Shown here: positions 51,151 to 61,139 of the stretch, in pieces
Position numbering within the stretch: the stretch's first letter is position 1
How the letters are laid out: each line of letters opens with the position of its first letter
NCBI GenBank assembly: GCA_020137815.1
Contig: CM035354.1
Location: 5,966,015 to 6,030,014 of the forward strand
Direction of reading: 5' to 3'
Source of the DNA: Hormiphora californensis
Lineage: Eukaryota; Ctenophora; Tentaculata; Cydippida; Pleurobrachiidae
Length of the DNA stretch: 64,000 nt
Translations under genes and position numbers: made by a program
Notes under the pieces: generated by a model
The model's input: the letters and a program-made list of their open reading frames with translations, nothing else
Databases searched by the model: none
What the model was told of the DNA's origin: nothing

Positions 51151-52204
51151 TTCATTTCTCTGTTTGATCGTCATGTTTCCTTACACCTTTTCTTTGAATC
51201 GTTCGAGAATGTTCCACCCATGATTATTGACTTCCTATTTATCTAACTCGATACTCAACTGTCTCGCCCAGTCTATCTGACTGTCATGTCATGGGTGCCA
51301 AAACGAGGTGGGCTCCATGGTTGTGATTTTCAAAATGTATGATTCTGATTTATTCCTAGTTCTATCCCAATGATGGCAGAGTGTAATGCAAACTGAAGCT
51401 AAGTCATGCGCATGTCAGAGTCGGCAGCGAAGTTAGTGATTCTCAGTTCCTACTCTCTAGTCTTCGCCAGAGCCTCAACTTTGTTCCGCCACACGATCTC
51501 CTACGGAATGACGTGGTGTGTGAGATGCAAACGTTTGTTGGATCGATATAGTCTTCCAGTCCCTATCACCTCACCTATACCTTCCTCCTCATCACCATGC
51601 ATCTGCTCTAAGTCTGCACATCGCCCTATGGTGTTGGTTGATAATACGGATCTTGGGAAGGTTTTACTAGATTGATCGTACGTTGACGTTGCTGCTTGGA
51701 AAATGCTTTTTACGATCTCTCCTTAACGTACTCATGACATGAATCTCCCTCCCAGTTGCAAAAGTACAGTTCAAATTGTTTAGCCTTCGAACTTATGCTC
51801 TATTGGTCTGAAACGTTGAACGGGTAGGTCCCAGTCCCATATAGACATCTTGAAAACTCCCTTAATCCGGACTCGATCTTTTGCATCCAGTGATGCCTGT
51901 GTTTAGAAGAGTAAAGCGGAGTTTGGGAGGGGATGTTTATCAGAGAGAGGAGAGAAGAGAGAGAGACGAGAGGAGGGGGAGTGTGTGATCACCGTGACTT
52001 GCTCTTGGTTAAATGCTCTTTTATAACATTTACAGTCTCTATCTCCTTGATGTTTTCAATGTTAGCTTCAAATGTGTTTTACAGCTTTCTACCCGTCTAT
52101 TGCTTGCCCATCAGCTGTCTGAAGCCGCTCAGATCAGGTCAGCGCCGCCAGACAGCCCATCTCGAACAATAGCCGTTCATCGGGACCACCATGTTGAATG
52201 TTGA
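50759..52204 (+). CDS. tentative small Cys-rich gene, three exons
   Basis: Exon 1 50759-50868 starts at a good ATG (GCTACCATG) and encodes MLTVCVSCGDVTHCTESGDH and more, ending CG before GTAAGG. Exon 2 from about 51468 (after CTCTCTAG) continues in phase (LRQSLNFVPPHDLLRNDV) to a possible donor GTG|GTGTGTG at about 51524. Exon 3 from about 52085 (after TTTACAG) reads LSTRLLLAHQLSEAAQIRSA and ends HRDHHVEC at TGA 52202-52204. Phases agree, and exon 3 has strong protein character. No family was recognised. The exon 2-3 join and whether exon 1 is the true start are uncertain. Confidence 0.3.
51121..51148. repeat. (CA)n microsatellite
   Basis: 14 CA repeats, in the intron of the tentative gene. 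Confidence 0.95.
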
Positions 52205-52275
52205 TTTGAACACTAGCATACAACAGTAGGTGTGAATGCGTTGTTATTGTCTCTCAAGTCATATTATGGCATTAT

Positions 52276-52278
<3 letters not shown>

Positions 52279-52312
<34 letters not shown>
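52279..52312. repeat. (CT)n microsatellite
   Basis: Short CT tract. Further on, poly-C runs lie at about 52531-52549 and 52563-52576, and another at about 52771-52782. Confidence 0.9.
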
Positions 52313-52319
<7 letters not shown>

Positions 52320-52959
52320 GGCACGTTTTAAAACCTACTTCAGCTAAAACACCATCCCAGACACCTATTATCCCCACGACATAACAATGAAACTGCAGTT
52401 GTTTACTTTGTTGAATGGTACCGGAGACAGCTATAGACAAGAGGGATCGCTAAATAGCGGTGGAAGGCAATTTAGTTGTTTTACTTTGTTGTCCTTCACT
52501 TGTTCAGACTATAGCTATCAGCCTCTTAGCACCCCCCCCCCCCCCCCCCATTAGCACCACGCCCCCCCCCCCCCCCATTCGGTAACACAGCTACCCATTC
52601 CTCTCCTGTCATGCCAATATATGCTCCGACCACAGTTCTCGCTCGCTCAGTTCCTCTCCCCCATGCAGCAACTAGGATCAGTGGTCCGAACAATTGTGTT
52701 GCCACTGCAGATACGATATATTGCATCCATTAATCTACTGCAGTGCGTTATATTACTCATAAATGTTGATACCCCCCCCCCCCTTGATCCCAACTCCAAT
52801 ATGCTACCCCTGCTATGCTATGAAGAATGATATGATAATGAAATGGGGGAGCATTTTAGTAACACACATATATAAAGACTCGGGCTAACTTTGGGGCAAA
52901 TATCTTGTTATCATGGAATAGAATTGTAAATCACATGTTTCATGTTCCAATTGATATCT

Positions 52960-54267
52960 CTATGCCTCGCAGTTAACGTACTGATCCTCAATGTCACAAA
53001 ACCGGGGCACGCAGGACCTCCACCTGAAGGGGGCAGTACTAGTATTTTGGGGAATGGGCTGGACCTGGGGGTATAAGCTCTGAGCTTTGATTTGCCCTAA
53101 TAATAACACGGTGAGAGAGGGTCGAGCGAGACAACTCTGAGCTAACGATTTAGTGCATTTGAGCTAGAAATGAGTCTAATTAGACTAGAGTATGGCTTGT
53201 TGTAGAGGAACATAACACGCGTGACGTCACGTACCTGAATTGTTGACCATCAGCAGAGCAGTCACTAGGGTAGTCCCAAGCGGAGCACTCACAAGCAGGG
53301 GCCGACTCCTGATCAGGAACATTGTTCTCCTCAACAGCATTGCTCTCCTCATTAGTGACACTCTCCTCTTCTTGATTTACTGCCTGGCAATACTGCATGG
53401 CCCTGTGGTGGAGAAGGTAGGGGTTACTAGGTGAAGTGTGAACACGTGTCAATAACTCGAGGTGTAACTAGGTGTAACTAGGTCTACTTCCACGTGGCAC
53501 AAGAACCTGCTGGATACTTACACATGGGGGATGAGGTCAGGTCGGACGGTCCAGTGTAGCTGCTTGGGGTTGGTGTTCAGGCAGATGAAACCACCACACT
53601 GCTCTAAAAATAAGGAAGTGGTGTTATCTCTTGATCAGACTAAATTAACTAAGGAAGTTGGTACGTACAATTCCCTACAAAACCCAGTATTTTTCTATTT
53701 TCTTCCCTCTCTTGCACAGATCTCACTGAATAAATTAACTAAGTACTAGTATGTATCTGATAACTAGTTAACTTACGGACGACAGTGAGGCTGTTCCAGA
53801 CCCACTGTCCAGAGCTAAGTTGAAGGTAGCACCCGGAGACCTGGCCACCAGCACCAATACCTCCCTCTCCGCCGTATTTGGGGATCTGGTTTCCACCCTG
53901 CTGACTGGGTGTCCACTGTACTCCAAATGCGTTCTGGCCCCATCCTTGAGCTTGGAGGTTACCTCGACCGCCGTACTGACAGGGGAGAGTTTTGTTAGGG
54001 GGGGGGGAGAGTTGTGTTAGGGTATTAGGGTAACGTTAAGTGTCAGAAGTCAACCCAAATGTAGTTCTTCCCAATGACACATATATCATACCTTGGGGGA
54101 GTAGCCCTGACCCTGTACGGGTCGACCGTACGCCGCATTGCCAGTGTTCACCTTGTTTTTGCCTTTCTGAGAAATAGAGATGGAGGGTTAGAATAATATC
54201 AAGCCACGAGAACTTCAGGGAGAGATAGAGATAGAGAAAAAAGAGATAGACGGGGGGAGAGAGAGAG

Positions 54268-54336
<69 letters not shown>

Positions 54337-54656
54337 CAGAGACAGAGACAGAGACAGAGACAGAGACAGAGACAGAGACAGAGACAGAGACAGAGACAGA
54401 GACAGAGACAGAGATTGGTCAATCTTACCTTTTTATTAGGAGAACCATAGGTAGCCTTTCCAGTTTTCACCCTCTTCTTCTGAGCGTACTTTGCATTGGG
54501 CTTGGGTTTGGGTTTCGCACTGGGTGCCTCAGTGGGGGTTGGTGAAGAGGTTGCCGTGGAGGTAGCTGAGGAGGTGGCTGGGGAGGTGGAATTGTCTTGA
54601 CCCAACACCACACAGGGTACAAGGACAACGGTCAAGAAGAGTGTCAGCCTCATCAT
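52960..54656 (-). CDS. secreted Gly/Gln-rich, Cys-rich protein of unknown family
   Basis: Six minus-strand exons: 54656-54429, 54166-54092, 53975-53777, 53603-53522, 53402-53235 and 53023-52960. Every phase matches, giving 271 aa. Residues 1-19 (MMRLTLFLTVVLVPCVVLG) are a signal peptide. Then a Ser/Thr-rich stretch with an N-glycosylation site (DNST), a Lys/Pro-rich basic stretch (KPKPKPNAKYAQKKRVKTGK), and a Gly/Gln-rich part (YGGRGNLQAQGWGQNAFG, GGEGGIGAGG). It ends in a domain with about 10 Cys (CYLQLSSGQWVWNSL, CGGFICLNTN, ACECSAWDYPSDC, CVPGFCDIEDQYVNCEA) split by an acidic linker. Predicted extracellular or matrix protein. I recognise no family. The signal peptide fixes the start; a second Met follows directly. 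Intron 1 carries a large GA and GACAGA repeat. Confidence 0.82.
54263..54413. repeat. (GA)n followed by (GACAGA)n
   Basis: About 55 bp of GA then about 16 hexamer units of GACAGA, inside intron 1 of the secreted protein gene (CT-rich on its sense strand). Confidence 0.95.
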
Positions 54657-55108
54657 AGTTCAATAGATTAAGTGGGAATTTGGTGATGTGGCGGCTGATT
54701 TTATGTGTCAGCATCTGAGTTGTTTTGTCTAGACTGGGTTGTAGGGAAGCATAACATGGTTTTAACAAGTTGGGGTAATACGTCAGTGCGTATTACGTGT
54801 TTTGATTTGAATTCAAAGTTATCAGCTTAATAACAAAATAAGTCACCATGTACGAATTCTATTTGAATTTTCAATTCTTTCTGGTGTATCAGCTGTAGTG
54901 GTCCTCTAGATATTACCCAGGTTGAGAATTGATCAATGGATATTGGATATATGCAAGGGGATGTGTTGGTATCTGGATGGGAGGAGAGAAGGATTAATTG
55001 GTATCGTGGGAGCGGGTCATTCAATAACATTGGTAAGAGAAGGAGCAGGGACTATCCTGTTTTATCCTGTTTGATCTGGCTGGCCTCCAACTTGATCTCA
55101 TGGAAAAT
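54657..55108. other. upstream flank of the secreted protein gene
   Basis: Should hold its promoter. No TATA box or other gene recognised. Confidence 0.4.
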
Positions 55109-55109
55109 A

Positions 55110-55392
55110 TGAAAAAGAGAGAGAGAGAGTGTGAGAGAGAGGGGGGGGGGGGGTAGAGAGAGGGAGAGGGAGAGGGGGAGAGATAGATAGATATATAGAT
55201 AGATAGAGAGAGAGAGAGAGAGGGAGAAAGGGAGAGAGAGAGTGAGAGATAGAAGTAGAGAGAAAGATAGAGGTAGAGAGAGATAGAGAGATATAATAGA
55301 TGGAGAGAGAGGGGGAGAGACAGTTAGAGATAGATAGAGATAGATAGAGATAGAGAGAGAGAGAGAGAAAGATGGGGAGAGTGAGAGAGAGT
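55110..55392. repeat. GA/GATA-rich low complexity
   Basis: Mixed GAGA, GATAGA and GGGG runs over 280 bp. Leu/Ser-rich minus frames through it are not genes. Confidence 0.9.
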
Positions 55393-55646
55393 TTTAGCAT
55401 GATACTTCTGAAATACCACAGGAGAGAATGACTGATAGAAAAAGAGTGGGCCCTCTGTGTTAATATAGCTCCGTGTAGATCCAGCCTAGAGCAGTAGTAA
55501 GCTTGTTGATGTAAGGGTATCACGTTTTGAAAATCTATCTAGAGGGATTGATGGGGAGTAATCTTATTTACACACAACGCACCTCCTCTATTCGTCCCTA
55601 CTCTCAGTCTGACCTGCTGCCTACCACTGTATTGCTTCACATCACT

Positions 55647-55759
55647 ATGGGTATACGGAAGCGTTTCTTTGGAAGGAGGAGTTGTTCCTTGGTCCAAACT
55701 ATACCTGAGGAGGAAGCGATCTGTAACACTGACTGTATTTCACCAATCCTATACCACAG
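55647..55759 (+). CDS. possible exon, unknown gene
   Basis: ATG at 55647 and 37 codons (MGIRKRFFGRRSCSLVQTIP ...), then AG|GTCGGT, a weak donor. Basic N-terminus. No partner exon could be joined with confidence. Confidence 0.2.
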
Positions 55760-56107
55760 GTCGGTCCTTGAAGTGTTACTTATTATTAGGTTTAGTGGTT
55801 TGAACTTGCTTGAACGTTTTGACTGATATGAGGTTGTGAAATGTCTGAAAGGTATTGCAAAACCTCCGGCACACGTCACAGTCTCCTAGTTATCCAGTTG
55901 GAGTGACGTGTGTCGCAATAGTTATCCGCTTTAATTGACAGATTGTTCCCCACCCCCCCTCTCTCTCTCTCTCTCCATCTCTCCCTCCCTGATCTCTCTT
56001 CTCCTGCTGCAGCAGTACTGTGCAGCAGCAGTGCACTTGCAAGGCAGTAACGCACCCCAATCATTGGGGAACATTACACCTGGGTGGGTGGAAACACTAT
56101 CATCGGT

Positions 56108-56177
56108 ACTATCTCTCTCTATCTTTCTCTCTCTCTCTCTCTCTCTCTATCTCTATCTCTATCTCTCTCTATCTCTA

Positions 56178-56213
<36 letters not shown>

Positions 56214-56250
56214 CCTCTCTCTCTCTCTCTAACTATCAATCTCTCTCTCT
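56108..56250. repeat. CT/CTAT-rich microsatellite
   Basis: CTCT with interspersed CTATCT. Confidence 0.9.
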
Positions 56251-57186
56251 CTCCCTTCTTCCCACGAATGCAGCAAGATGAGATCTCTCATTTCCGTACT
56301 GTAAAAATAGTGCTTTTGCGAGCACATTACCAAATTTCAGCAGTTCATTGGAACCGCACGATCTCTCGTTTATCTCTGCATATGATTTAACCTATCTTTT
56401 TTCAGCTTAATTTAGCTTTTGGCACTATCTTTCCTATCTTAATCGCTCTCTAGTTTTCTCCCAAGGCTCTGCTCGTGATTGTCTTGCTCTCTCTTTTCTG
56501 TCCTATATCATTTTTGTGTATCAAGTAGTAGTTCTTCTTGTTTTGGATTTGATAAAACATCATGGCTATAAAAGTGAAGCGGCTTTGGTAAGACACTGAG
56601 TGAAACATTTTCTGCCCTTTTTCGAGTTTGTTGTTCCACAATTAAAACTCGATGATGTGAGTGTGTTTTGCATGTAGAGAATTTCCTGGTCAACATCATC
56701 CCGCACATATTTGTGATGAGATTTTTGTTGAATTTTCTAATGCATGCTTCATAATTTTTTTAACAATGTTAAACCATCTAAAGGGAGGAGTTTTAAACAG
56801 TAATGAGAGGGCCATCTGCTTCCACGTGTGCTCCAAGCGCGTCATGCTGACGTTCTGACGTCCCTCCCACTCCTCCTAGAAGTAGATTGATCACCATCTG
56901 GTAGCCAAGTTATAAATTCACCAAGACTTACATAAACCTAGTTTCTGAGAACCCAACATCTTCACAAAACCTAATCACACCACGAATTCACATGCTGCAC
57001 TAGTCGGTATTCTTTTACCATTTAGCATCATTGAGCACTCTGATCTGTGTTAGAGCTTCAGAGGTAATGTAGACCATACGGCGCACGTGTTAAAGACTGG
57101 GAAAGAGAGAGAATTGGAGAGAGAGAGAGACTGGAAGAGAGGGGGAGAGAGAAGAAGAAAAATAAAAGAAGATAGAGGCCTGCATG

Positions 57187-57230
57187 CCATTATCAAGCAA
57201 TGCGCTCTACCATCTGAGCCCTCTGGTCTC
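57187..57230 (-). other. tRNA-like fragment (possible SINE or tRNA relic)
   Basis: The minus strand reads GGGCTCAGATGGTAGAGCGC, which matches a tRNA D-arm and A-box. The following anticodon-like stem pairs poorly and there is no TTCGANNC T-arm, so it is not a functional tRNA gene. Confidence 0.35.
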
Positions 57231-57698
57231 CGAAATCTATCCCCCATATCTTTAGTTTTCTTTGTGCTCTCTGTAATCCCCCCCCCCGTCTTTCCGTTGC
57301 CTGGATCTCGAGGCCCCCTGTGCACATGATGTACGTTTAGTTTTGCCGCGTATTATTCTTTGTCTCCTTTAGCCGACCTTCGCATATAATATCTATCATT
57401 TTTAAAAAGTGATCTGTTAGGTACTTTAAGATCCCCTTGGCACAGACCGGAAGAGATAGTTAAATGAATGTGAGAGGGATCAATAATATCTAGGTCACGG
57501 TGATTATAATTTCCCAAGGGTCCCCCCCCTGTCACCCCATCTTGATTTCCTGGTTCTCACGGGGAACACTGAACCTACTACTAAACTGGGTACTGCGTGG
57601 GGGCTTGTCTGAATGTACACGTGCACTCAAACATCTAGCTCACACGTCAACCATTACCAAAATTAAAACTTCTATCCGGTCTTCCTTTCTCTCTCTCT

Positions 57699-57702
<4 letters not shown>

Positions 57703-57769
<67 letters not shown>

Positions 57770-57850
57770 CCCCTCTCTCTCACCCCCTCTCTCTCTCACC
57801 CCCTCTCTCTCTCTCTCTCTATCTCTCTCTCCCTTTCTCTCCCTTTCTTC
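57703..57850. repeat. (CT)n microsatellite with CACCCC interruptions
   Basis: CT tract then CTCACCCCCTCTCT units, ending at a possible acceptor (CGGTAG) before a short open stretch at 57857-57915 (NCRDCRAANSPHYG) that may be an exon. Confidence 0.9.
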
Positions 57851-57915
57851 CGGTAGAACCGCTGGGGACGAACCCAACTGCAGGGACTGCAGGGCTGCCA
57901 ACTCACCCCACTATG

Positions 57916-58997
57916 GTACATGGTCCGATTTTAATTGTGTCCTAATTTGTGATGTCACTGCATGGTGGCTTCTTTTCCAATGGACACGCTCAAAAGACTT
58001 TGTAGCCTGAATTAACTATGTCATCTCTTTGACAACTTGGTATGTTGGCGTTGCAAAGACCGGGTCTTTTGAGATGTGAAGCTGGAAGTCTTGGTGTGCC
58101 AATCAGCATGTAGCTTTGCATTCAGGACTATCTGTGCAACAACTCTATAAACGAGTGACGGCTGATGTTCATTTCGTTCGAGCAGCTGCAGATTCTGCAG
58201 CTGCATGGGTGATGATTATGCAATTTTGCAGCCATTGCATGCCCCTGCATACCATTTAAACAGCTTTACATTCTAGACTAATGGAGCTAAATGGAGATAG
58301 CTGCAAGACCCTCACTGTATATAGCTCGTATATTGTACCACCTGTATTATAACTGCAGAATGAACTGCTATCATATTTCTAACAACACCCCCTGTGATGC
58401 AGCTGCTGTTTCTGTCACACACGCTATCCAGACACCACGGGGTATTATAATTCTGGGGGCTAGTTGTTATCGTAACACGAGAGCTGTTTTTGCCAATTCA
58501 TATTCGGTTTTTTGTTGAGTTTTTGTTGAGGTCACCTTGTACATATAACTTGTACAGCAGCCAGAGAAAATGCTAAGGTAAGGTTTTCACTGATATTATG
58601 AGATAGTTCCTGAGTGGGCCTGGTTAGGTTAAAGGTTTGGACGGATGGTAAATGGATTGGTGTGTTCCTCAGAAGTTATTTTGGATCAATTCAGCTGGCA
58701 TGATGCCAAAATGCCACTATGTTCAGCTGCGATGTTCCTCCTAGGGCCCTTCCTCCTAGGTTCTGCACAAGATAACTGGTTTTGTGTTTCTAATTGTGTT
58801 TCGCGGCCCCAACTCGCCCCTTTTCCGTGTATACACACACTTTATTAAATAACACTCACACATTCGCTCCACATTTTGTGTCGCTCTGTATCTAATTGCT
58901 GCTCCGAATCCCCCTGAATCTCTCCCTCAATCTAGAGTTCATTATTCATTATTCCTGTGCCATGCTTATTGAGTTCTTCTAATGGAACATAATATGT
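57916..58997. other. no gene seen
   Basis: No convincing exon on either strand. Confidence 0.45.
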
Positions 58998-59360
58998 TCA
59001 TTTACCACTGTGAAAGAGCTCTCTCATGTAGTCACGTGACCATGTACTTAGGAACGCTCCTGTAGTTTCCATAGCAACCAATAGGGTCTCTCTTTGTAAA
59101 ACTCGCTCCTTCAACGGTTTCTTGGGGAATAATTGCTTGGTGTTGGATCTTAAACGCATTCTAGATTTACCAACCTGCGTGGCTTTCAAAGGAGTTTTAT
59201 TCCTGGGGTCTTTTGTCGATCTTGCTTTCTTTGTACAAGATTTTCTCAAAGAGACGATTAGCAGTAGGTTAGTAGTAAAAGTATCATTTTCTAAGAGCAC
59301 AGCTTGCAACTTTTCAATTTCTTTTCTTATGGAGTTATGAGAGATCATTTTCGATTTCAT
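58998..59360 (-). CDS. hypothetical basic protein, 120 codons
   Basis: Minus-strand frame from ATG at 59360 to a stop at 58998. It begins MKSKMISHNSIRKEIEKLQA (helical), then a hydrophobic patch TTNLLLIVSLRKS, and a strongly basic middle (CTKKARSTKDPRNKTPLKAT, KSRMRLRSNTK). A GTAAAT just before the stop could be a splice donor, so this may be only a first exon. No family recognised. A CCAAT cluster lies upstream. Confidence 0.4.
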   Translation of the reverse strand: MKSKMISHNSIRKEIEKLQAVLLENDTFTTNLLLIVSLRKSCTKKARSTKDPRNKTPLKATQVGKSRMRLRSNTKQLFPKKPLKERVLQRETLLVAMETTGAFLSTWSRDYMRELFHSGK

Positions 59361-59421
59361 TATTTTTATTCAATACTCGGCTTTGTAGTTTCGATTCCTA
59401 TTTGTGAAACTGATTACCTCC

Positions 59422-59519
59422 TTTGAACCACAATCCAATCAATCAGTGTCCCTTTTAGCATGATAAGTTTCCCCAATCAGAGAGGGGTTTTTGCCCAATC
59501 AGTTAACTTTTTGCCCAAT
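59422..59519. promoter_or_regulatory. CCAAT-box cluster
   Basis: CCAAT at 59435, 59473, 59495 and 59515, the last three spaced 22 and 20 bp, with TTTGAA at 59422. The cluster lies 60-160 bp upstream of the minus-strand frame starting at 59360. Regular NF-Y spacing plus a CHR-like TTTGAA recalls cell-cycle promoters; this is inference. Confidence 0.4.
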
Positions 59520-59539
59520 CACGGGGCCCCAAATCTCAT

Positions 59540-60770
59540 TACGTTTGCACACCAAATTCCACCCCTACACCACGACCGGAAGTTCCACGGACAGGGCCGG
59601 TGAGAAAGTGGGAGAGAGAGACATGTAGGGTGACGAGGGGATCTTCTTCCTGTTACTAATTGTCTCTCTCAGTCGGTCATTATTTCTCCCTGAGTCTCTA
59701 GATTCACTCTCCTGAGTTCTCCCTTAGTCTCTAGATTCACTCTCCTGAGTTCTCGAATATGTTGAAGTTCCATCCCGTCTGGTGTAATGACTGTAGATCT
59801 CTCCCCTATCATCCAGGTAGACGTACAAATCGTTACTTCTCAATCAAGTGAGATAGAGAGAGAGGAGATCTTGGTACTAAATCTATCTCGTATTCCTCTC
59901 GCTTCATGCCAGATGCCAAGTTATAATGCAGATTATCGCTGTCACCACGCGTGTGTGAGCACGACTCTAATCACTAATGAACTTGTTGCAACACTCTGCA
60001 GTTATGCCACTAAACTTTGTTAATTCCATTTTTGGGAATATTTTAGTACTCTATGCATAGTTATGTGGTGGACGACCTTAGTTAGTTAGTGTTTCCTGAA
60101 TCCGTCTGATCACCTTTGCTACATAGTCACGAGCAGGTCTCCCAGGCACCACCTCCAGGTTGTTGTTTGTCAACAACTCCGTTCATAGGTAAGACCGTCT
60201 CTGCCCGGGATCGGTTCGCGATGTTACAGTAGGCTACAACAATTTTTTCTACACGAGGTGGTTTGTTGCTCAACAACCTCCAATCACCATTAGGTTGCAA
60301 CATGCACTACGAGCCTGCTGAGAGAAAGCTATCTTTTTACAAGTAGTTATTTTACACGATGGTTTTTGTATTGGCCTCTCTCCATGTTTCCCATTCGCTG
60401 CAAATTGCTTTTCATCGCATCTCTTTCTTTGTCTCTCTCTCTCTCTCTCTCTCTCCGATCTATCTTTTTTACCATCCCCATCTCTCTCTATTTTCAATCT
60501 GCACTGCATCACACATGAGCTGCTGCAGCATGCAAACTGGACACACGTGACTGACCACATGACATACATAAAAACCACTCTCGAGTCTCGTTAACGGTTG
60601 AAACCTGTCAAAAAAAGTTGATGGGTCTGTCCAATTGGGTGATGGTTCCTGAGAGAGAGGTATAGAGATAGAAGGGTATAGCTCTTCTGGGGGTGCACGA
60701 TCAATGTATGTAAAGACCGTTATAGGGGTGATTGCTCCCCCGCACAATTTTGAGAGAGGAGAGAGAGATG
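59540..60770. other. no gene seen
   Basis: Short GA/CT stretches near 60430 and 60650. No supported exon. Confidence 0.45.
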
Positions 60771-61139
60771 AGGGGGGAAAGAGAAGAGAGAAAGGGAGGA
60801 GAAAGGATTAGTTGCTATTTATGGGTTACCAGGGAAATTTAAAATTGCGTGTGAGGAGCCCCATGATCGGAGGGTTGACAAGGGGGTTTTAAAGGTTTAC
60901 GCAATTTAGGGTCTTTGGGTAAGGATCTACAATGAAAAAAAGTAAGAACATATTACCTTTTTAAATTTACGCGGCCAAAAGGGGGACGTACGGGCAACAT
61001 GCAGCCTCAAATCGAACAAAACTCTGGAATTGAATTTTTCGGAAGTTACAGGGAACTGAACCTGAAACTATCCAGTTTTGATCACTTCCCATGATTCATC
61101 GATTTGTTTTTTTGCTTGCTTCTTCTTAAATATTTTCTT

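Noticed and set aside
57187-57230. Functional tRNA gene on the minus strand
   Set aside because: D-arm matches, but the anticodon stem is poor and the T-arm is missing.
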